Source: Desulfobulbaceae bacterium (GTDB taxonomy: Bacteria; Desulfobacterota; Desulfobulbia; Desulfobulbales; UBA5123). From it: a stretch of DNA of 17,793 nucleotides. The stretch covers positions 1 through 17,793 of the forward strand of contig JAOUHH010000020.1 of assembly GCA_029865195.1 (NCBI GenBank). Reading direction: 5' to 3'. Positions 1 to 7,647 of the stretch are shown in pieces. The position numbers were made by a program, and so were the translations under genes. Numbering within the stretch: position 1 is the first letter of the stretch; each line of letters starts with the position of its first letter. Below the pieces are notes generated by a model. The model was not told the origin of the DNA. It did no database searches and worked only from the letters and a program-made list of their open reading frames with translations.

Positions 1-2
1 GT

Positions 3-2795
3 GTTGCCTCGCGCTACTATTTCGACAAGCCGGTGGCGGCGCTCGATCTGGTCGAATGCGCCTTCATCGCCGGCAGCGTCAAGAGCCCCAACACCTATAA
101 TCCGTTCATCAAGCGTGACGATGCGGCGATGGCCAAGGCCCGGACGCTCGCCAAGCGGCGGACCGGCTATGTGCTGGCGCAGATGTACGCCCTGAAGATG
201 ATCGACGCCGGTCAGTATCAGGCGGCCATCCGTCGGGAGGTCCCCTTCCGGCAGGGCAAGATGTCCTATTCCCTCAACACCGTCATGGATCTGGTCAAGG
301 ATGCGCTGGACAGCCCGGAGGTTGAAGAGGCGCTCTGGGAGCACGGCATCGACAACGTCGCCACCTCCGGGATCCGGATCGTGACCACGGTGGAGCGCGA
401 TTTGCAGGAGCAGGGGCTCCGCGACATGCAGCAGGAGCTCTCGCGGCTGGACGTACGGATGCGGGGCTTTGAGCGGAACACGGTGCAGCGAGAATACAAG
501 GCGTTGCCCGGCAACCGGGGCGCCTCGGCCATCGAGAAGGGGGCGCTGCTGTTCGGGAAGATCGACGCCATCGATGCCGCCGCGCCGGTGGTGACCGTCT
601 CCTTCGGGGTCGGCACCGAGCTTGTCGGGCGCATCGACCGGGACGGCCTGATGCCGCTGGCCGAGTCGCTGGCGCGTTATGAACAGCAGCGCTGGACCCA
701 GGCCGGCGAGAAGGAGATGCGCCACATGCTTGCCCAGCTGGCGGTGGGCGATCGGGTGTTCGTACAGGTGCGTGAGATCGATCCGATTGCCAACGTCTGT
801 CTGCTGGAGCTGGCCAAGTATCCGAAGCTGCAGGGCGCGATGCTGATCATGAAGGAGGGCTCCATCCGCGCCATGGCCGGCGGGTTCGAAAACCATTATT
901 ACAACCGGGCGGTGAGCGCCAAGCGCTCCATGGGCTCGGTGGTCAAGCCGCTGGTCTATTGCGCCGCCCTGCAGCTCGGCTGGAACAGCGCCGATGCGCT
1001 CGACAACCGCCGGGCCGTCTTTTCCTATCAGAAACAGGCCTATTTCCCGCGTCCGGATCATCAGAGCCCCTATGAGCGGGTGTCCATGAGCTGGGCCGGC
1101 GTCCATTCCGAGAACGTGGCCACGGTCTGGCTGCTCTACCATCTCTGCGACCGGCTGTCGCCGGCCCAGTTCAAGGAGTTGACGGAGCATCTCGGGCTGG
1201 CCATGGCGGAGGGGGAGGCGTATCAGGCCTACAAGCGCCGGATCCGCGATGAACTGGGGGTGGTGGTCGACCAGAATGTTCTCCGCCGGGTGGCCTTTGC
1301 CAGGGCGGTGCGGCGGCTTGGCCCGGATATTCTCTTCGCCGGACGCACCGCCGAGTATGAAGCGTTGCAGGATCTGCCGTACGGGCTTGATTTCAACGTT
1401 TTCATGGGCAGGGTGGCGCGGGAGGCCGCCGGCGCCGCCAATCGCAAGGAGGTGGACGAGTTCGCCCTGCGGCGGGAGATATTGAAGCGGAACGCGCTGC
1501 GTTATTTTGCCCTGCGTGATAATCTCGCCGCCTTGCAGCAAAGGATGGCGGCCGGGGAGGCGGAGGCCGCGCCGACCGGCGACAGGGTGCCGTCGCGGGA
1601 AGGGGTGTTGTATCATCACCGGGACGATGATCGGTACCGTTACGGCGGTGCGCCGGCCTCCGGCGAATGGCAGCCGGTGAGCGGCGGCGCGTTGCGGGAG
1701 CGGCTGGCCGGGATGGACGAGGCCGGTCGGCAGCAATTCTGGCGGCAGGTGTCCATCGAGGGGCGGCTGAGCGTCGCCACCCTGGATCAGTTGCGGTCGC
1801 TCATCGAGAGCGAATACACCGCCCTTGCCGCCTTGCCCGCCTATGAGCCGGAGGTATTGCATCAGGTGCAGGATTTCCGGGTGCTGGTGGCCCTGCGCTA
1901 CATGATCGCCCTGAGCCGGGAGCTCGGGATCGAGAGCAAGCTGGACCCGGTGTTGTCGTTCCCCCTTGGCTCCAACGTGATCAGCCTGCTCGAGGTGAGC
2001 CGGGTCTACGAGGCGATGGCCGGCGGCAACACCTTCCGCAACGAGGTCGGCGAACTCGGCGACGCCATCGCCATCATCGATCGGGTGGAGAACAGCGACG
2101 GCGAGGTCATTTTCGCGCCGCAACGGTCGCGGCGGCAGGTGGTTGCGCCTGCCGTGACGGTGGCGGTCAGCGATATCATGCGCAACGTGGTCCGTTTCGG
2201 CACCGGCAACTATGCGGCGACCAACCTCCTGTTGCACAGCCGTGATCCGATCAAGGAGGAGCAGCTCTCCGAATTGCGGCTGGTCTGGCCGGTGATCGGC
2301 AAAACCGGCACCGCCAACCGCTATACCAATGCCGCCTTTGCCGGGGTCGTGCCCGCCGGCGGGGGCACGAAAAACTGCGCCTCGCTGCAGGGCGGGTATG
2401 TGGTGACCGCCTATGTCGGGTTTGACGACAACGCCCCCATGCAGCGTACCACCACCCATATAACCGGCTCCACCGGGGCGTTGCCGCTCTGGACCGAGTT
2501 GGCGAAAAGTATTATCCTGGAGCGGGATTACGCCGGCAACATGGATGTGGTCGATTTCTATTTCGCCGCCAAGCCGGTGGTTCCCCTGCGGTATGAGAGC
2601 GTCGGCCAGATCGAGGTGCCGGTTGATGCGGAACGGGGCGGGGTTGTCGCGGTCGGCAACGCCGGCACGCCTGCGACGGTGGTCACCTTCGGGACCCAGA
2701 CCGCGGACGGGTTGACGCCGACAAGATTTTTCCTGCCGTTTTGGCGGTCCGGGGAGTCCGGGGATTCCGAGGATTCCGAGGAGAGCGGTTTATGA
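3..2795 (+). CDS. Class A penicillin-binding protein (PBP1A-type), 5'-truncated
   Basis: Bifunctional peptidoglycan synthase acting at the inner membrane and periplasm. The frame is open at the window edge, so the membrane anchor and catalytic glutamate of the glycosyltransferase (GT51) domain lie outside. The first residues (YYFDKPVAALDLVE, then SPNTYNPF) are the end of GT51. Counting the codon at 3 as residue 1 (930 visible), an OB-like segment covers about 170-280. The transpeptidase has its three motifs: S312-V-V-K315, S369-E-N371 and K767-T-G769, plus the family's VGFDDN stretch near the end. The usual RQPGS before the SxxK serine is replaced by KRSMGS. About 400 residues separate SxN from KTG, longer than in E. 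coli PBP1A, owing to an insertion at about 395-620. The tail ends in a Ser/acidic repeat. The stop overlaps the start of the lipoprotein gene (ATGA). Family assignment is firm; substrate details are inferred. Confidence 0.93.
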   Translation, partial: VASRYYFDKPVAALDLVECAFIAGSVKSPNTYNPFIKRDDAAMAKARTLAKRRTGYVLAQMYALKMIDAGQYQAAIRREVPFRQGKMSYSLNTVMDLVKDALDSPEVEEALWEHGIDNVATSGIRIVTTVERDLQEQGLRDMQQELSRLDVRMRGFERNTVQREYKALPGNRGASAIEKGALLFGKIDAIDAAAPVVTVSFGVGTELVGRIDRDGLMPLAESLARYEQQRWTQAGEKEMRHMLAQLAVGDRVFVQVREIDPIANVCLLELAKYPKLQGAMLIMKEGSIRAMAGGFENHYYNRAVSAKRSMGSVVKPLVYCAALQLGWNSADALDNRRAVFSYQKQAYFPRPDHQSPYERVSMSWAGVHSENVATVWLLYHLCDRLSPAQFKELTEHLGLAMAEGEAYQAYKRRIRDELGVVVDQNVLRRVAFARAVRRLGPDILFAGRTAEYEALQDLPYGLDFNVFMGRVAREAAGAANRKEVDEFALRREILKRNALRYFALRDNLAALQQRMAAGEAEAAPTGDRVPSREGVLYHHRDDDRYRYGGAPASGEWQPVSGGALRERLAGMDEAGRQQFWRQVSIEGRLSVATLDQLRSLIESEYTALAALPAYEPEVLHQVQDFRVLVALRYMIALSRELGIESKLDPVLSFPLGSNVISLLEVSRVYEAMAGGNTFRNEVGELGDAIAIIDRVENSDGEVIFAPQRSRRQVVAPAVTVAVSDIMRNVVRFGTGNYAATNLLLHSRDPIKEEQLSELRLVWPVIGKTGTANRYTNAAFAGVVPAGGGTKNCASLQGGYVVTAYVGFDDNAPMQRTTTHITGSTGALPLWTELAKSIILERDYAGNMDVVDFYFAAKPVVPLRYESVGQIEVPVDAERGGVVAVGNAGTPATVVTFGTQTADGLTPTRFFLPFWRSGESGDSEDSEESGL
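2748..2783 (+). repeat. Four tandem 9-bp units in the PBP C-terminus
   Basis: Four in-frame 9-bp units, TCCGGGGAG, TCCGGGGAT, TCCGAGGAT and TCCGAGGAG, encode Ser-Gly-Glu, Ser-Gly-Asp, Ser-Glu-Asp and Ser-Glu-Glu. They give the penicillin-binding protein an acidic serine-rich tail. The last unit (GAGGAG) also sits about 8 bp before the ATG at 2792 and probably serves as the ribosome binding site of the next gene. Confidence 0.85.
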
Positions 2796-4528
2796 GTTGG
2801 CAGCGTTACAAGAACAGCGGGTTGTTGCTTGCAACCTTTGCCTTGGCCGGGGCGGGGTGTTTGGCGAAACCGGTCCAGGTTCGCCCGCCCGCCGCCGCGC
2901 CGCAGCCGGTGGTTGCCGTGGCACCTGCCGTGTCCGGTCGGGCTGCCGAGCCAGTTGCCGAGCCGCCGGCTCTCTCGCCCGCCCCGCAACCGGTTCCCGT
3001 ATCCGTTGCCGCGGGTGATGGCAAGGGGCTTGGCCTCGAACAGGTCGCCCGCCGGTCGGCGGTATATGAAGGAGAGCTTTCCCGCTGGCGCACGGTCACC
3101 GACCGGATGATGGCCGAGGATGTGAGCGGGACTAAGGCCTTGCCGGACGGCTGGTATGACTGTCTGCAGCGCGTTGAAGCGCTGTACGATGACTACGGCC
3201 GGTTGCAGCGCCGGATCGTCGCCGACGGCGAGCGGGAGGCCGTTTTACAGGAGTCCTGGGAGGTGGCAGAGGCGGATTTTGCCTTTCAGGAGAGCGGTTG
3301 CCGGGTCCTGCTGCGGGAGCAGATCGAGAAACCGGTTGCCGCAAAAGGGTCCGTGAGCGATGCCGAAAGCCGCGGCCGTCAGGTGCTGGAGGCGGTCCGC
3401 ACGGGGCGGTATCAGGAGGCGCTTGCCGCCTACGCCGGGATCGCGTCCGGGGCGGCGGTCGATGTCAGGGTGCGGCAGGCGTATGCGATGGCCCTGCTGC
3501 GGACCAATCAGGTCGATGCCGCTCTCGCCGAATTGCTGAAGATTGTTGCCGAATACCGCGATTTTGACACCTGGCAACTGCGGCGGCTGGTGGCCGACCT
3601 GCAACTGGCCGGCGGCAAGCGCAAGGAGGCGGCGAAGGGCTATGAGGCGCTGCTTGCCGCTTTCGGCGCCCAGCAGAAGGAAAAGGAGTGGGCACGGGAG
3701 CAGCTTGCCCTCCTGGCGGGCGCCGACCGCCGCATCGGGGAAATGAACAGCTATGCCGAGGCGTTGCGTGCCTATCTGACCTTTGACGGCAAGCGGGTGC
3801 CCGGGGAGTTGAAGATGTGGGTGGCGCGGCTCGAATACTCCTACCCCGGGGGCAGCTACGCCGTCAAGGCGCGGCAGTTGCTCAGCCGGGTCGAGGATGA
3901 GGCCCGGGCCTGGGTTGGCGACCGGTTGCGCGAGGTTGACGGCCTGGTTGAGGCCCGTCAGTATGCGCAGGCCCTGACCAGGCTCGAAGACCTGGCCGAT
4001 CAGGATCTGCCCGCGGAGATGATCGAGGTGGTCCGCAAGTCCATGGATGAGGTGGTGGTCTTGTCGACGCAGGTGCAGGCGGAGCAGCGGGGCCATGTCG
4101 AGCAGATACTGCAGGAGCGCTGGCGCGAGGCCGAGCGTCTGCTCGATGCGGAGCGGTTTGATGAGGCGATCACGGTTTTTTCTTCCCTGTTCGGGACCAC
4201 GGTGGATGTGCGGGCGCGGGAGAAGATAGGCGAGGCCGCGGCCCTTGCCGCCGCCAAGATGCGCCAGGAAGGGGCATCCCTTTTCTTCCGGGCGGGGCGG
4301 ACGGCTGACATCGCCCAGAAAAAGGAACTGCTCCTGCAGTCGCGGGAGATCTTGCAGTCCATCCTCGACAAGTACCCCTATGTGGAATTGGTGGATAAGG
4401 TTGCCGGGAATCTGCAGAATGTCGAGGCGCAGCTGCGCCTCGTGGCTGAGGGGCCGTCCACCAACACCGATGGATCCGCCAAGACGGGCAGGCCGCCTGT
4501 TGACGGTGGCGACCGGTTGCTATGGTAA
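2792..4528 (+). CDS. Putative lipoprotein with TPR-like helical repeats
   Basis: 578 residues. The start at 2792 is chosen because it overlaps the upstream stop as ATGA, has GAGGAG upstream, and gives a clean signal sequence: basic start MSWQRYKNSG, hydrophobic 11-20, then Cys23 as candidate lipidation site (LAGAGC, an imperfect lipobox). An in-frame ATG at 2741 would place repeat-encoded residues before the signal. Residues 29-72 are Pro/Ala/Val-rich, a flexible linker of the kind that reaches from a membrane. From about 80 to the end the protein is helical and charged, with TPR-like stretches such as GRYQEALAAYAGIA (205-218) and ERFDEAITVFSSLF (454-467). No enzyme motif is visible. The overlap with a PBP gene suggests a partner or activator of that synthase; E. 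coli LpoA, which activates PBP1A, is also a lipoprotein with a TPR-like domain. That role is inference; I do not recognise a specific family. Confidence 0.85.
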   Translation: MSWQRYKNSGLLLATFALAGAGCLAKPVQVRPPAAAPQPVVAVAPAVSGRAAEPVAEPPALSPAPQPVPVSVAAGDGKGLGLEQVARRSAVYEGELSRWRTVTDRMMAEDVSGTKALPDGWYDCLQRVEALYDDYGRLQRRIVADGEREAVLQESWEVAEADFAFQESGCRVLLREQIEKPVAAKGSVSDAESRGRQVLEAVRTGRYQEALAAYAGIASGAAVDVRVRQAYAMALLRTNQVDAALAELLKIVAEYRDFDTWQLRRLVADLQLAGGKRKEAAKGYEALLAAFGAQQKEKEWAREQLALLAGADRRIGEMNSYAEALRAYLTFDGKRVPGELKMWVARLEYSYPGGSYAVKARQLLSRVEDEARAWVGDRLREVDGLVEARQYAQALTRLEDLADQDLPAEMIEVVRKSMDEVVVLSTQVQAEQRGHVEQILQERWREAERLLDAERFDEAITVFSSLFGTTVDVRAREKIGEAAALAAAKMRQEGASLFFRAGRTADIAQKKELLLQSREILQSILDKYPYVELVDKVAGNLQNVEAQLRLVAEGPSTNTDGSAKTGRPPVDGGDRLLW

Positions 4529-4540
4529 CGGCATAGCCGG
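4513..4540 (+). terminator. Possible weak terminator hairpin at the lipoprotein stop codon
   Basis: GCTATG (4519-4524) and CATAGC (4532-4537) pair around a 7-nt loop that holds the TAA stop; CCG and CGG outside can extend the stem past a small bulge. A T/C-rich tract follows only about 12 nt later (4551-4568), so this is not a textbook intrinsic terminator. It lies where the PBP/lipoprotein unit should end before the chemotaxis cluster. Confidence 0.3.
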
Positions 4541-4563
4541 AAAGTAATTATTCCTCTTTCTTT

Positions 4564-4593
4564 TTCTTGATGACATCATGAGTATGATATAGT
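4564..4593 (+). promoter_or_regulatory. Candidate sigma70-type promoter for the chemotaxis cluster
   Basis: TTCTTG (4564-4569) and TATAGT (4588-4593) are 18 bp apart, within the AT-rich 157-bp gap before cheA. A short palindrome, TGATG-A-CATCA (4568-4578), overlaps the spacer. No sigma28 or sigma54 consensus was found here. The match is moderate and unproven. Confidence 0.3.
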
Positions 4594-4685
4594 CTTTGAA
4601 ATCTGTACGTTGTATGCTGATTACGCCGCAGGCGGGCGGTGCATAGAAATGAGGTACATCCTTATTTGGCCCAAGGAGTAAGCGC

Positions 4686-6959
4686 ATGGCTGAGATTGCA
4701 AGGGAGCTGTCTGAATACCTGGACGATATGGCTCTGAATATCTTGATGGTTGAGCCGGGGGATCTCTCCGTGGTAGGCGCGCTGCTAGAGTTGACGGAGC
4801 AGTTGGTCGCCGAGGCCGGCAAGCAGGAGGGGCAGGGGATGATCCTGTCGATGGCGAAGAGCTTTAACGCCGCCCTGCAGAAGATCATCATGGGTGATCT
4901 GCCCGATTCTGCAGAGAATTTCGACCGGCTGGGGCAGTGTGTCGTCCAGATGCAGGAGGTCGCGCGTAAGGGTGGCGAGGTCGATGAGGCGGCGAACCGG
5001 CTCTTCCGCGAGAATATGACCGCGGTCGGCTTTGCGGTCGAAGAACAGGCGGGGCCCCCCAGTGAGGCGGAGCCTGCCGCCGCCCAATCCCCGGCCGCCC
5101 CTCCGGCGCCGGAACCAGCCGCGCCCTCCGCTTCGGCCAAGGCGGAGAAGGGCGGCGCCGTTGATCTTGATTTTCTGCAGGACAAGGATCTGCTGGCCGG
5201 ATTCGTCGCCGAGTCGTTCGAGCATCTTGAATCCATCGAGGTGAATATCCTCGATCTCGAGCAGGATCCCGGCAACAGCGACATCATCAATAACATCTTC
5301 CGGACCTTCCATACCATCAAGGGCGTGTCCGGCTTTCTGAATCTCAAGAAGATCAACGAGCTTTCCCATATCACCGAAAACCTTCTCGATGATGTCCGCA
5401 ACGGCAAGCGGGAGATGGATTCGGACGTGATCGACGTGGTATTGGGGGTCGGTGATTATCTGCGGGAGATGGTGCAGAACGTCAAGGATGTGTTGGAGAA
5501 GGGGCCGGATGTCTACCGTGATTACGGCATCAGCCAGTTCGTCGAGCGGGTGAAGGCGGTGCAGAGCGGGCAGGGTGAGGCCGCCCCTGCCGTCCTCCAG
5601 CTCGATGAGGAGGACGAGGAGAGCAGCTCTGCCGAAGCGGAGGCGGATGTCCCGCCGGCGGTGGCGCCGCAGGGCAGGTCGTCCGCAGCCGCCCAGCCGG
5701 CGGCCGGTTCCCAGCCCGCCGCCGCGCGCGCCAACGGCCCGGCCGCCCGCAGTCGGATCGGCGAATCCATCAAGGTGGATATCGACAAACTCGACGGCCT
5801 GGTCAACGCGGTGGGCGAACTGGTGATCATGCAGAGTCTGGTCCGCCAGAATCCGTTGGTGTCACGGCTGGCCGATCCCAAGTTGAACCGGGATTTCTCG
5901 CAGCTCGCCCGGATCACCACCGAGCTGCAGCGGACGGCGATGGCCATGCGGATGGTGCCGATCCGGCAGACCTTTCAGAAGATGACCCGTCTGGTCCGGG
6001 ATCTTTCCAAGAAAACCGGGAAGACCGTGGATCTGATCATGGTCGGCGAGGAGACCGAGGTCGACCGCAACATGGTCGATTCCATCTATGATCCGCTGGT
6101 ACACATGATCCGCAACTCCGTCGATCATGGCGTGCAGTCGCCGGACGCGCGGGAGAAGGTCGGCAAGCCGCGGACCGGCTCCGTCTATCTGCGCGCCTAC
6201 CAGAAGGGCGGCAACATCGTCATTGAGATCGAGGATGACGGCGAGGGTCTCAATACCCCCAAGATAAGAAAGAAGGCGCTGGAGCGCGGGTTGATCAGCG
6301 AGGGCGACAACCTCACCGACCATGATATCCAGAACCTTGTTTTCCTGCCGGGATTTTCCACCGCCGACAAGATCACCGATGTTTCCGGGCGTGGCGTCGG
6401 CATGGATGTGGTCAAAAAGGCCGTCGAGAAACTGCGCGGCAAGGTCGATGTGAGCAGTGAGGCGGGCAAGGGGTCGATCTTTACCATCCGTTTGCCGTTG
6501 ACCCTGGCCATTATCGATGGCATCATAGTGAGAATCGGCATGGAGCGGTATATCATCCCGACCATTGCCATTCAGGAGTCCATCCGGCCGAAGCGGGAGG
6601 AGTACAACACCGTCTACGGCAAGGGGGAGGCGTTGATGATCCGCGATCGGCTGGTGCCGATTATCCGTCTCTACGAGATATTCGGCGTTGAGCCGACCTA
6701 TACCGATCCCTGCGAGGCATTGGTGGTGGTGGTTGAAAACGAAGGTGTGCAGCGGGCCTTGATGGTCGATGAGTTGCTTGGCAAGCAGGAGGTGGTTATC
6801 AAGAGCCTTGGCGGCTATCTCAAGGATACCAAGGGCGTGGCCGGCGGCACGATCCTGGGCGACGGCCGGGTCGGTTTGATCCTGGATCTCGCCAGCCTGC
6901 TGGCGATAGAGCGCAGCAGCGCCGAGGCGGCGGCCACCGCAGAGGGCGAGATGTTTTAG
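4686..6959 (+). CDS. cheA: Chemotaxis histidine kinase CheA
   Basis: 757-residue cytoplasmic kinase that autophosphorylates and passes phosphate to CheY and CheB. The ATG at 4686 follows AAGGAG at 4673-4678. Domains in order: an N-terminal helical region (1-115) with no phosphorylatable HPt motif; a Pro/Ala linker (120-155); the HPt domain (about 158-265) with phospho-acceptor His209 in RTFHTIKG; a second acidic and Ala/Pro linker (295-355); dimerisation domain P3 (357-425); HATPase (about 430-610) with N box N477/H481, G1 DDGEG (517-521), F box FLPGFS (553-558) and G2 GRGVGM (568-573); and a CheW-like P5 domain (611-745). I see no clear P2 CheY-binding domain; the linker at 295-355 takes its place. 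All catalytic boxes are intact. The odd part is the extra N-terminal domain, possibly a degenerate HPt. Confidence 0.96.
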   Translation: MAEIARELSEYLDDMALNILMVEPGDLSVVGALLELTEQLVAEAGKQEGQGMILSMAKSFNAALQKIIMGDLPDSAENFDRLGQCVVQMQEVARKGGEVDEAANRLFRENMTAVGFAVEEQAGPPSEAEPAAAQSPAAPPAPEPAAPSASAKAEKGGAVDLDFLQDKDLLAGFVAESFEHLESIEVNILDLEQDPGNSDIINNIFRTFHTIKGVSGFLNLKKINELSHITENLLDDVRNGKREMDSDVIDVVLGVGDYLREMVQNVKDVLEKGPDVYRDYGISQFVERVKAVQSGQGEAAPAVLQLDEEDEESSSAEAEADVPPAVAPQGRSSAAAQPAAGSQPAAARANGPAARSRIGESIKVDIDKLDGLVNAVGELVIMQSLVRQNPLVSRLADPKLNRDFSQLARITTELQRTAMAMRMVPIRQTFQKMTRLVRDLSKKTGKTVDLIMVGEETEVDRNMVDSIYDPLVHMIRNSVDHGVQSPDAREKVGKPRTGSVYLRAYQKGGNIVIEIEDDGEGLNTPKIRKKALERGLISEGDNLTDHDIQNLVFLPGFSTADKITDVSGRGVGMDVVKKAVEKLRGKVDVSSEAGKGSIFTIRLPLTLAIIDGIIVRIGMERYIIPTIAIQESIRPKREEYNTVYGKGEALMIRDRLVPIIRLYEIFGVEPTYTDPCEALVVVVENEGVQRALMVDELLGKQEVVIKSLGGYLKDTKGVAGGTILGDGRVGLILDLASLLAIERSSAEAAATAEGEMF

Positions 6960-7017
6960 CCGCCGCGGGTGTTTTTGGGCTGGAGCGGATACAGAAACGA
7001 GTTGAGGAGGCAAGTCT

Positions 7018-7530
7018 ATGCAAGCAGCAGCGGAAGAGGTACGCAGTGAGAGTGTAGGGGGGGTGCATGAGTTGGAGGGAAAATATCTGACCTTTGCGCT
7101 CGGCAAGGAGGAGTACGGCATCGGCATCTTGAAGGTTCGGGAGATCATCGGCCTGATGGAGATTACCGCCGTGCCGCATACGCCGTCCTACATCAAGGGG
7201 GTTATCAACCTGCGCGGGCGGGTAATTCCGGTGCTGGACCTGCGCTTGAAGTTCGAGATGGAGACCGAGGCGTACACCGAGCGGACCTGTATTATCGTCG
7301 TTGAGGTACAGGGCGAATCCGCGGCCGTTCAGGTCGGCATGCTGGTTGATTCCGTCTCCGAGGTGCTGAATGTTTCCGGTCAGGAGATCGAGCCGCCGCC
7401 CGCGTTCGGCGGCAGCACCGAGACCGCTTTCATCCTCGGCATGGCCAAGATCAAGGGTGATGTCAAGATACTTCTGGATGCGGATCGGATCATCGGCACC
7501 GGTGAGTTGGCGGGGTTTGAGGCCATGTAA
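7018..7530 (+). CDS. cheW: Chemotaxis coupling protein CheW
   Basis: 170 residues, the usual CheW size. It links receptors to the P5 domain of CheA in the sensory array. After a short variable N-terminus (1-20) a single CheW domain runs from KYLTFALGKEEYGIGI (22-37) to about 165. The conserved receptor-interface stretch GVINLRGRVIPVLDLR (61-76) is present, as is a typical ending (KGDVKILLDADRI). The start is supported by GAGGAGG at 7004-7010, 7 nt upstream. It follows cheA by 58 bp and so is probably co-transcribed with it. Confidence 0.97.
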   Translation: MQAAAEEVRSESVGGVHELEGKYLTFALGKEEYGIGILKVREIIGLMEITAVPHTPSYIKGVINLRGRVIPVLDLRLKFEMETEAYTERTCIIVVEVQGESAAVQVGMLVDSVSEVLNVSGQEIEPPPAFGGSTETAFILGMAKIKGDVKILLDADRIIGTGELAGFEAM

Positions 7531-7545
7531 GGGGCTTCGGCCCCT
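7530..7545 (+). other. UUCG-tetraloop hairpin directly after cheW
   Basis: AGGGGC (7530-7535), loop TTCG, then GCCCCT (7540-7545): six uninterrupted pairs closed by an extra-stable UUCG tetraloop, starting in the last base of the cheW stop codon. No T tract follows, so it is not a canonical intrinsic terminator. It may instead block 3' decay or RNase processing and set cheA/cheW levels apart from cheR and the genes after it. Confidence 0.5.
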
Positions 7546-7647
7546 GCTGGTGGACGCGACCGGAATGAAGCGCGGGGTCGGTGTTGGCGGTCGGCACCGG
7601 ACTGCTTGTTCGGAAAGGCTTGGATGTTGTCGGGAGTATAGGAAGTA

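Noticed and set aside
5862..7148. 428-codon minus-strand open frame across cheA
   Set aside because: It is antisense to the HATPase and CheW-like domains of cheA; such shadows are common in GC-rich DNA, and its His/Leu/Asp-rich composition is that of an antisense shadow.
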